From the NCBI RefSeq assembly GCF_026626745.1, contig NZ_JAPNJW010000002.1, positions 5,976,151 to 6,040,150 of the forward strand: a stretch of DNA of 64,000 bases, written 5' to 3'. Both the position numbers and the translations under genes were made by a program. Below are positions 24,274-30,997 of the stretch, piece after piece. The stretch is from Nannocystis sp. RBIL2 (GTDB taxonomy: Bacteria > Myxococcota_A > Polyangia > Nannocystales > Nannocystaceae). Under the pieces are notes generated by a model. The model was not told the DNA's origin and searched no databases. It was given only the letters and a program-made list of their open reading frames with translations. Position 1 is the stretch's first letter, and every line of letters starts with the position of its first letter.

Positions 24274-24417
24274 GGGCCTCGAATGCCCGCGGGGACTACA
24301 TTTTTAATGTCGAGGTCGTCGGTTCGAATCCGACCCGCTCCACTTCTCACGGGGCGGTAGCTCAGGCCGGTAGAGCACGAATGTCTCCGTACCTTTCGTC
24401 GAGGTCCACCTTTCTTC
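24274..24417 (+). ncRNA. yrlA: Y RNA (YrlA-type) gene 6 with permuted tRNA-like module
   Basis: Outer helix GGGCCTCGA (24274-24282) with TCGAGGTCC (24399-24407), second helix CGGGGAC with GTCTCCG. T-arm GTCGG-TTCGAAT-CCGAC (24318-24334), acceptor-like CCGCTCC/GGGGCGG (24335-24357), D-arm GCTC/GAGC with a slightly longer loop. Tail ACCTTTCTT. Confidence 0.91.
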
Positions 24418-24418
24418 T

Positions 24419-24495
24419 GGCTGCGAATGCTCGGTGGGACTCCATCTTCATGCGATAGCCCGTCTCGCCGAACTCTCGTCGCAGCCGCCTTCTTC
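24419..24495 (+). ncRNA. Y RNA-like gene 7, short form without tRNA-like module
   Basis: GGCTGCGA (24419-24426) pairs with TCGCAGCC (24479-24486); second helix CGGTGGGAC with GTCTCGCCG. The loop begins TCCAT instead of TACAT and lacks tRNA-like arms. Tail GCCTTCTTC. Confidence 0.84.
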
Positions 24496-24496
24496 A

Positions 24497-24641
24497 GGGT
24501 CGCGAATGCCGAAGTGACTACAAGGGACCGCGAGGTCGCTGGTTCGAATCCAGCCCGCTCTCTTCGCGGAGAGCGGTGGCTCGGTCTGGTAGAGCGCGCG
24601 GTAAAAATGTCACTTCGAATCTCGTCGCGACCCGCCTTTTC
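24497..24641 (+). ncRNA. yrlA: Y RNA (YrlA-type) gene 8 with permuted tRNA-like module
   Basis: Outer helix GGGTCGCGA (24497-24505) with TCGCGACCC (24625-24633). The second helix CGAAGTGAC/GTCACTTCG shows compensatory change relative to the other copies. T-arm GCTGG-TTCGAAT-CCAGC (24538-24554), acceptor-like stem CCGCTCTC/GAGAGCGG (24555-24576), also with compensatory changes, and D-arm GCTC/GAGC. Tail GCCTTTT. Its 3' end abuts the stop of a convergent gene at 24652. Confidence 0.91.
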
Positions 24642-24651
24642 TCGCGGCGCG

Positions 24652-25305
24652 TCAGCGGTAGATCTTCGGGCGCGCGGTCGTCTCGCGCACGGTCTCGCCG
24701 GCGGCGTCGCGCAGCTCGGCGAGCGCGCGCACGCGGTGCGGCGGGCTGAACGACTGGCCGCAGCGCGGGCCGCCGCACACCCACGCGTCCTCCGTGGCGC
24801 GGTAGACGGACGACGTGCGCGCGCAGTGCGGGCACGCCAGCGGCTGCGCCAGGTGGGCGTAGAGCTTCTTCAGCTTGCTCGGCAGCGGCAGCGGGGACGG
24901 CTCGGCAGGCGGCGGCCCGGCGCTCGTGGGTCGGCGCAGCGAGACCAGCACTACGTCCTCGCCGGGCACGAGCCACACCCAGCGGGCGGCGTCGGGGATC
25001 CCCGTGAGGGCGTAGCCGTCCTCGTCCTCGAGGCGGAACGCCATCGCCTGTCCTTGCGGACAGATCTTCGCGCGGGCCAGGAGCGCGAGGATCGTCGCCG
25101 GCGCCGCCTCGCTGACGTAGGGGATCGCCCCGCCGCCGGCGAAGCGGACGACGAAGCCGCGCGGCGAGATCTCGGTGTCCGTCTCGCCGGTGAACAGGGC
25201 GCGCAGGACGAAGGTGATCTTCGCCGAGGATCGCGGCTCGGAGACCTCGCCGAGCAAGATCTGCCGGACCCGCGCGAAGTCGACGGGCGGGTCGTGCAGC
25301 AGCAT
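24652..25305 (-). CDS. Unknown protein with C-terminal zinc-ribbon-like motif
   Basis: A 217-residue protein. The first 130 residues are not recognised; they mix strands and helices and include ITFVLRALFTGETDTEISPRGFVVRF. The C-terminal part has CPHC, 16 residues, then CGGPRC, which could bind one zinc as a ribbon. It starts one base after the stop of the XRE-EIIA regulator, so the two genes are co-expressed. It converges on the Y RNA array; any link to it is only positional. Confidence 0.75.
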   Translation of the reverse strand: MLLHDPPVDFARVRQILLGEVSEPRSSAKITFVLRALFTGETDTEISPRGFVVRFAGGGAIPYVSEAAPATILALLARAKICPQGQAMAFRLEDEDGYALTGIPDAARWVWLVPGEDVVLVSLRRPTSAGPPPAEPSPLPLPSKLKKLYAHLAQPLACPHCARTSSVYRATEDAWVCGGPRCGQSFSPPHRVRALAELRDAAGETVRETTARPKIYR

Positions 25306-25306
25306 G

Positions 25307-26122
25307 TCAGCCGAGCTCGCTCTCGGCGTGGCGCACTCGCCCGAGCGCGGCCTCGGGCGTGGTCGCCTGACACAGGTCGGCGACGGTGTCGGGCGTGGCC
25401 AGCCGGGCCGCGCGGGCCAGCAGCTCGAGCGGCGCCTGCCCGCCGCCGACGATCACGAGCAGCATCTGCAGCGGTATGTCGTCAGGAGTGGCGACCGGGA
25501 GCGGACGCGCGAGGGTGACGAGCGCGGCGACTGGTTGGACGCTGGCGTTCATCGCGTGGGGGACGGCGACGCCGTGGCCGATGCCGGTCGGGGATTCGCG
25601 CTCGCGCTCGCGGATCTCGGCGGCGATGGCGGCGGCGTTGAGGCCGGGCGCGGCGCTGGCCAGGCGCACCGCGGCGATGTCGATGGCGTCGCCGAGGTAG
25701 CTGCACGACAGCTTGAGTAGGACGCGCTCCGGGGTGAGCAGCTCGTGCAGGCGCGGAGTGATGCGCCCCGCGGCCGCGCCCCGGAGCGGGAACTCGGCGT
25801 CGAGGAAGGCCTGGACGCGCGCCAGCTGGGCGGCGTTGAGCTTGCGGCGGGCGATCTCGAGGAACAGGTAGCTGGCCGAAGGGACATCCTCGAGGTAGCG
25901 CGCGACGAACGGCGAGACGCGCTGGGCCAGGTCGATGAGGAGGGTCGGCGGGAGGTCGAGCGCGCGGGCGATCGCCATCAGGCGATCGGGCGTGGGGGCC
26001 TGGTCGTGGCCGTTCTCGACCCGGCTGAGGTACGCGCTCGAGACGCCGATCTTCTGCGCGAGGGCGCGGAGGCTGACGCCGGCGTCGACGCGGAGGAGGC
26101 GGAGGGTGGCGCCGAAGTGCAT
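25307..26122 (-). CDS. XRE-type DNA-binding domain fused to PTS EIIA (fructose/nitrogen type) domain
   Basis: A 271-residue protein. Residues 5-65 form a helix-turn-helix of the XRE/Cro type (LRALAQKIGVSSAYLSRVENG). The C-terminal half, from about residue 120, resembles a PTS EIIA-2/PtsN domain; its phosphorylation motif reads SPTGIGHGVAVPHA, with the phospho-acceptor His expected in VPHA. The fusion suggests a repressor controlled by phosphotransfer rather than a sugar transporter subunit; no PTS permease or HPr gene is in view. A one-base gap to the zinc-ribbon-like gene indicates an operon. Confidence 0.85.
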   Translation of the reverse strand: MHFGATLRLLRVDAGVSLRALAQKIGVSSAYLSRVENGHDQAPTPDRLMAIARALDLPPTLLIDLAQRVSPFVARYLEDVPSASYLFLEIARRKLNAAQLARVQAFLDAEFPLRGAAAGRITPRLHELLTPERVLLKLSCSYLGDAIDIAAVRLASAAPGLNAAAIAAEIRERERESPTGIGHGVAVPHAMNASVQPVAALVTLARPLPVATPDDIPLQMLLVIVGGGQAPLELLARAARLATPDTVADLCQATTPEAALGRVRHAESELG

Positions 26123-26151
26123 GGGGGGACCTCGCGGGGGATGATACGCGA

Positions 26152-28272
26152 CTAGGCGCTCACGACCGCATGGGTCTGCGGCTCGGTGAGCGGACGCGGT
26201 CGACGCTGGGCCGGCTCGCTCCGCTCGTGGTGGTGGACGACGAGGAAGGAGGTCGGGCAGCGCGTCATGATCTGGTCGGGCGAGAGCGGGTCGGCCCCGA
26301 GCACAACGAGGTCCTGGCCCTCGGCGGCCTGGACGACCAGGTCGACGGCCTTGTTGCCGTCGTCGACGGCCTCGATCACCTTGACGCGGTCGGCGGCCAT
26401 GTCGGCGAGGAAGCGGTCGACGCGCGGCGCGTCGGCGTTGCGGAAGCGGATGCGCAGGATCGTGACCTCGGCGCCGATGGCGAAGGCCATGCGCCGCGCG
26501 AGGCGGACCGCGAGCTCGTCGTGCGGCGAGCCGGAGAACGGGACCAGGACGCGGCGCACCGCCGCGAGGTCACGGCTGACGAGGACGGCGACGTCGGCCC
26601 GCGCGTCCTTCATGACGTCGTGCACGGTGCCGCCGAGGAGGGCCTGACCGAACAGGGTCTTGTGCCAGCCGAGCAGGATCAGGTCGACGTCCTTGACCTC
26701 GGCGACGCTGCAGATGTCGCGCGCGGGCTCGCCGGAGACGAACGACAGCGGCCGCACGTGGAGGCCGTGGTCGCGGCTGCGCGCCAGCAGGGGCTCGAGG
26801 GCGCCCGGGCTCTCGGCGTTGTCGCCGTCCTCGAGCAGGGTCGAGGTGCGCTCGGCCGGGCGCTGCAGCTGCAGGCCGTAGAGGCGGTCGGCTGCGGTCT
26901 GCTTGCCGACCAGGGCGCCGGCGAGCTGGGCCATGCCGGGGCCGGAGCGGTCGAAGGCGACGCACATCAGGACGCTGAAGCCCTCGGGCAAGGTGGCGCG
27001 CAGGTCGGTCTGAGGCGGGTCGATCATCTCCTGCGCCAGCAGCTCCGGCGGGTAGACGAGCTGCAGGATCGGCGTGGTCATGAAGGTGGTGACCAGCGCC
27101 ATCAGCACCATCATCGTGAACAGGGTCGGCGAGATCACCCCGAGCTCGAGGCCGATGTTGAGCACGATCAGCTCCATCAGACCGCGGGTGTTCATCAGGA
27201 TGCCGAGGGCCGTCGACTCGCGCCAGCCGAGGCCAGTCCAGCGCGCGGCCACGTAGCTGCCGCCGAACTTGCCGAGGCAGGCGACCAGGATGATGAGCAG
27301 GCACTGGATCCAGTGCTCGGGCGTGTTGAGCAGGCCGATGTGCGTGCGCAGGCCGCTGAGCGCGAAGAAGGTCGGCAGCAGGACGATGACGACGATGTCC
27401 TCGAGCTTCTCGGCCAGGACGCGGGCGAAGCCGCCTTCGCGCGGGATGATCGCGCCCATCAAGAAGGCGCCGAAGAGCGCGTGGATGCCGATCAGCTCGG
27501 TCGCCCAGGCCGACAGGAACAGCAGCACGAAAGTGACCGCGACGACGTTCTGCGTCAGGCCCTCGCGGCCGGTGCCACGCGCGGCCAGGCGGGCGAGGAA
27601 CGGGCGCACGACCAGCAGCATCCCCAGGGTGTAGGCGACGGCGAGGACGGTGGTGACGACGGCCTCGGTCAGCGCGGTGGCGCGGACGATCGAGACGACG
27701 AAGGCGAGGATGCACCAGGCGGTGACGTCGTCGACGGCGGCGCAGGTGATGGTGACCGCGCCGACCTTGGTGCGGAGCAGGCGGCGTTCGGTGAGGATGC
27801 GCGCCAGCACCGGGAAGGCGGTGATGCTCATCGCCACGCCCATGAACAGGGTGAACGACGAGAAGGCGACGCCCTCGGGCATCAGCGTCGGGTAGATGTA
27901 GAGCGCCAGCACGGCGCCGAGGGCGAACGGGACGACGATGCTCGTGTGGCTGATGAGCACCGAGGTGTGGCCGCGGCCGCGCAGCAGGCCGAGGTCCATC
28001 TCGAGGCCGACCAGGAACATGAACAGCAGCAGGCCGACCTGGCTCAGCATGCTGAGGATCCCGAGCGAGGGCGCGGGGAACAGCGCGGCCTTGACGTCGG
28101 GCGCGACGAGGCCGAGCAGCGAGGGCCCGAGCAGGATGCCGGCCACGACCTCGGCGATCACCAGCGGCTGGTGGATCTTCCGCGCCAACAGACCGAGCAC
28201 GCGCGCAGTGACGATGATGACGACGAGCTGCGCAATTAGCAGGCAGAGCGGGCTATGCAGGAGAAACGCCAT
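26152..28272 (-). CDS. CPA2-family cation/proton antiporter with C-terminal universal-stress-like domains
   Basis: A 706-residue protein. Residues 1-430 contain about 12 hydrophobic segments of the Na+/H+ exchanger fold (KefB/NapA-like), with VVAGILLGPSLLG in the first repeat and ITCAAVDDVTAWC, whose paired Asp residues are typical of electrogenic CPA2 members. The remaining 270 residues carry two USP-like halves (LILLGWHKTLFG, VLVPFSGSPHDELAVRLARRMA, LVVLGADPLS), a known layout in bacterial antiporters and probably nucleotide-binding. The ion specificity cannot be set from sequence. The start is MAFLLHSPLCLLIAQLVV. Confidence 0.92.
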   Translation of the reverse strand: MAFLLHSPLCLLIAQLVVIIVTARVLGLLARKIHQPLVIAEVVAGILLGPSLLGLVAPDVKAALFPAPSLGILSMLSQVGLLLFMFLVGLEMDLGLLRGRGHTSVLISHTSIVVPFALGAVLALYIYPTLMPEGVAFSSFTLFMGVAMSITAFPVLARILTERRLLRTKVGAVTITCAAVDDVTAWCILAFVVSIVRATALTEAVVTTVLAVAYTLGMLLVVRPFLARLAARGTGREGLTQNVVAVTFVLLFLSAWATELIGIHALFGAFLMGAIIPREGGFARVLAEKLEDIVVIVLLPTFFALSGLRTHIGLLNTPEHWIQCLLIILVACLGKFGGSYVAARWTGLGWRESTALGILMNTRGLMELIVLNIGLELGVISPTLFTMMVLMALVTTFMTTPILQLVYPPELLAQEMIDPPQTDLRATLPEGFSVLMCVAFDRSGPGMAQLAGALVGKQTAADRLYGLQLQRPAERTSTLLEDGDNAESPGALEPLLARSRDHGLHVRPLSFVSGEPARDICSVAEVKDVDLILLGWHKTLFGQALLGGTVHDVMKDARADVAVLVSRDLAAVRRVLVPFSGSPHDELAVRLARRMAFAIGAEVTILRIRFRNADAPRVDRFLADMAADRVKVIEAVDDGNKAVDLVVQAAEGQDLVVLGADPLSPDQIMTRCPTSFLVVHHHERSEPAQRRPRPLTEPQTHAVVSA

Positions 28273-28372
28273 GAAGCCTCGTGCGGGATTAAGTGCTCGC
28301 TTATCACCCGCGTGCAGGGGTCGTCAATCAGGTTGAACGCCCCCGGCGGGCGGTCCGCGGGCGGCGCGAGCG

Positions 28373-28825
28373 CTAAACCGGGCGCACGCCATGGCGTCGG
28401 CGAAGCGCGGCGATCGGCACGTCGAGGGCCTGCGCGTAGGCGAAGAAGGGCCACGGCGCGCGCATGCGACGGGCGCGAGCGATCGCGCGGAGCACCCGCG
28501 GGAGCGCGCGCGCGGAGCCGGTGGTCATGCGCCACCAGCCGATCTGCTGGATGACGCCGGCGATTACCGGGTGCCTGAGGTAGGAGGCGTAGCGGCGCAG
28601 GCCGACGTCGGAGCCGAAGATCGTCCAGGTGTCGGCGACCGCCTCGTCCTCGACACTGGTGCCGAGGCCGAACAGCACGTGGCAGGCGTCATGAGCGCGG
28701 ATGAACTCGCGCAGCTCGCCGTCGCCGGGCGGCAGGAGGCCGGGGTTGGCGGCGGCGAACTCCGCGAGGCCCTCGGCGAGGGTGAGCGAGCAGTCGACCG
28801 CGAGGTAGGCTGGCTTTTGGATCAT
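28373..28825 (-). CDS. Coq4-like protein
   Basis: A 150-residue protein with the Coq4 signature HDACHVLFGLGTSVEDE (HDxxH-x11-E) near residue 45. It continues with DTWTIFGSDVGLRRYASYL and a Trp-rich helix, and ends in a basic helix. It is the third protein with this signature in the window and the closest in size to a minimal Coq4 core. Its role is not known; quinone or isoprenoid-lipid handling is inferred from the family. The start ATG overlaps the region upstream of a divergent gene. Confidence 0.8.
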   Translation of the reverse strand: MIQKPAYLAVDCSLTLAEGLAEFAAANPGLLPPGDGELREFIRAHDACHVLFGLGTSVEDEAVADTWTIFGSDVGLRRYASYLRHPVIAGVIQQIGWWRMTTGSARALPRVLRAIARARRMRAPWPFFAYAQALDVPIAALRRRHGVRPV

Positions 28826-28904
28826 GTCACTCCGGGCTGCGGCGGGTGGCGCGACGGGCGAGCGGTCGCGCGGTGCTGGCGTCGGCGCGGGGGGCGGTGC
28901 GAGG

Positions 28905-29351
28905 ATGACGGGCGTGACTGCGGGGCCGCGAGACGGCGAGGACGCGACGGTCGCCGAGCAGTGTCCGCGATGCTCGGCGCCGGCGCGAGTGTATTACCGC
29001 GTGTTCCGGCGCGAGACGGACGTGCGGTGGTCTGGATCGCTCCGCTGTGACGGCTGCGGGTGCATGATGGAGTGGGACTTCGACGCGGGGGACGAAGCGG
29101 CGCGGGCGGCGATCCTGGCGGCGAACGGCCGCTGGGTCCTCGCGGTCACCAGCCTCGGCCGGGTCCCGATCCGCGTGCTGCGGGTGATCTGGCACGAACT
29201 CGGGTTCAAACCTGCTGAGGCGCGGGCGCGGCTGGAGCGGCTGGCTTGCGGGATCAGGACCGAGCTGGAACTGCTCCTGGCCAAGCTCGTCGAGGAGGGC
29301 GCGACCGGCGAGTGCCGCCGCCTCGACGACGCTGCCGAATTTCGGCAATAG
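28905..29351 (+). CDS. Unknown zinc-binding-type protein
   Basis: A 148-residue protein. The N-terminal third has CPRCSAPARVYYRVF and CDGCGC about 30 residues later, a plausible zinc finger. The C-terminal half contains LGFKPAEARARLERLACGIRTELELLLAKL, reminiscent of the L7/L12 C-terminal-like helix pair used in some regulators, but no family is assigned. The ATG at 28905 follows a GAGG element; a longer frame begins upstream but is Gly/Ala-rich. A palindrome cluster begins two bases after the stop. Confidence 0.7.
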   Translation: MTGVTAGPRDGEDATVAEQCPRCSAPARVYYRVFRRETDVRWSGSLRCDGCGCMMEWDFDAGDEAARAAILAANGRWVLAVTSLGRVPIRVLRVIWHELGFKPAEARARLERLACGIRTELELLLAKLVEEGATGECRRLDDAAEFRQ

Positions 29352-29352
29352 A

Positions 29353-29413
29353 ATGTCCCGCAGGACATGTCGTTCGGGCGCTGTCCGATGGGGCATGTCC
29401 GTTCGGACATGCC
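29353..29413. repeat. Palindrome cluster between convergent genes
   Basis: Three copies: ATGTCC-CGCA-GGACAT (29353-29368), CTGTCC-GATG-GGGCAT (29381-29396) and ATGTCC-GTTC-GGACAT (29395-29410), the last two overlapping. They fill the gap between two convergent stop codons. Confidence 0.8.
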
Positions 29414-29425
29414 CTTTAAAAAGAC

Positions 29426-30937
29426 TCAGCCCGGCGCGTTGGGGGCGGCGGCCTTGGCCTCGGCGAGGATCGCCTTCGCGGCGTCGAGGGAGGTGGCGGC
29501 GCGCAGGCGGGTCAGGGCCTCGCGGTTCTTGGCGTTCTGCGCCGGGCTGACGCCGAGCTTGGCGGCGTAGTCGTCGCTGTAGACGGCGAGCCACCACGAG
29601 GCGGCGGCGCGGATCTTGGGGACCAGCGGGGTGCGGTCGACGGCGCTGAGGTCGGCGAGGGCCAGGTCGGCGTCGGTGAGGTCGACGCTGGCGAGGTCGC
29701 ACTGGGTGAAGTCGACGCCGCTCAGGTTGGCGCTGCCGAGCTGGGCCTGCTTGAGCACGGCCTTGCGCAGGTTGGCGCGGGTGAGGTCGGCGCGGACGAG
29801 GTTGGCGTCGGTGAGGACGGCGTCGACGAGGACGGCGTCGGCGAGCTTGGCGTCGGTGAGGTTGGCGCCGCTGAGGTCGGTGCGCGCGAGCTGGGAGATC
29901 GACAGGTCGGCCAGGGCCAGGTTGGCGCCGGGGAACTTGGCGTCGTAGAGCGCGGCCTGGCGGATGTTGACGCCCGGGAGCTGCACCTGCGGCAGCTCGG
30001 TGCTGTGCAGGTCGACGTGGTCGAGGAAGGCGCGCGACAGGTCGAGCTCGCTGACGTCGACGTTGACCGCCGACAGGTAGCGCAGCACCTGCTCCTGCTC
30101 GGGGCTCTTGATGTCCCGGGTCACGCTGTTGTTGACCGGGTCGACGCCCTTGTACGGCTGCAACTGCGAGACGGTGGCGGTGATGAGGAGACGTGTCCCC
30201 TGGGTCAGCTTCTTGCGGTCGTTGTCGGACTCCTTGCCGGGGTCGTTGGCGATCGCGGCGAACACCTCGCGGGCGGTGGTCTGGCGGCGGTCGGCGATGC
30301 TGAGCGCGATCTCGACGGCCTGGCGCTTCTCTTCGAAGTCGAGCTGCTTGATCGTCAGGTCGGTCTGGACGCGGATGAGCTCGTTCTGCTCGGTCATCCG
30401 CTCGACCTGCATGAAGGAGGTCAGGAACACGGCGAAGCTGATCGCGCTGCCGAGCACCGCGAACAGGGCCGACAGCGCGGCCATGCGGAAGAAGGCGGCG
30501 AGGCCGAGGCCGGCGACCTCCTCGACCGCGGGGCGCAGGCGACGGAGCCGCTCCCAGACGCTCGGGAGGTGGCTCATGTCGCGCTGCAGGACCACGACGG
30601 CGAGCTCGTCGCCGAGGCCGGGCAGCTCGCTGCCGGCCTGGCGCAGCATGTCGAGGCCGTGCCGCTGCAAGCGCTTGCGGCGCGCCTCGAACAGGTAGTG
30701 GCCGACCACGGCGCCGAACACCAGCGCCGCCAGCACGAGCATCAGCCCGCTGGCGATGTACCAGGCGGCGTCGAGCTTGAGCGCGACCCCGCCGATGAGC
30801 GCCAGCACGACGCCCACCGCCATGCCCTTGATCATCGACGGTTCGGTGAACCACAGGACCAGGCGCACGATGGGGTTGCGCGACGGGCGGAACGGGGGCG
30901 GCGACGAGGGCGAGGTCACGGGCGGCGGGGGGGTCAT
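29426..30937 (-). CDS. Membrane protein with pentapeptide repeats
   Basis: A 503-residue protein. Two hydrophobic segments at about residues 33-75 (MAVGVVLALIGGVAL and MLVLAALVFGAVVGHYL) and another pair near 140-165 anchor it. A coiled segment (QVERMTEQNELIRVQTDLTIKQLDFEEKRQ) follows. From about residue 285 to 445 it has pentapeptide repeats of the A(D/N)Lxx type (ANLTDAKLADAVLVDAVLTDANL), which form a right-handed beta helix. Function is unknown. The start MTPPPPVTSPSS at 30937 is chosen after a promoter-like gap; a longer frame extends far upstream without merit. Confidence 0.85.
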   Translation of the reverse strand: MTPPPPVTSPSSPPPFRPSRNPIVRLVLWFTEPSMIKGMAVGVVLALIGGVALKLDAAWYIASGLMLVLAALVFGAVVGHYLFEARRKRLQRHGLDMLRQAGSELPGLGDELAVVVLQRDMSHLPSVWERLRRLRPAVEEVAGLGLAAFFRMAALSALFAVLGSAISFAVFLTSFMQVERMTEQNELIRVQTDLTIKQLDFEEKRQAVEIALSIADRRQTTAREVFAAIANDPGKESDNDRKKLTQGTRLLITATVSQLQPYKGVDPVNNSVTRDIKSPEQEQVLRYLSAVNVDVSELDLSRAFLDHVDLHSTELPQVQLPGVNIRQAALYDAKFPGANLALADLSISQLARTDLSGANLTDAKLADAVLVDAVLTDANLVRADLTRANLRKAVLKQAQLGSANLSGVDFTQCDLASVDLTDADLALADLSAVDRTPLVPKIRAAASWWLAVYSDDYAAKLGVSPAQNAKNREALTRLRAATSLDAAKAILAEAKAAAPNAPG

Positions 30938-30997
30938 CGCGGGCTCGGGGCGGGGCGCACTATAGCTGGTCGCAGGGGCGGGGCGTATCATCGCCGC

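Noticed and set aside
23766..24600. tRNA genes suggested by T-arm and D-arm sequences
   Set aside because: The arms are in permuted order (T-arm, acceptor, D-arm), the acceptor stem is closed by a loop and no anticodon arm exists; the segments are the tRNA-like modules of Y RNAs.
26170..28239. Long plus-strand open frame antisense to the antiporter gene
   Set aside because: The minus strand encodes a clear CPA2 antiporter; the antisense product is Gly/Arg/Asp/Gln-rich without motifs.
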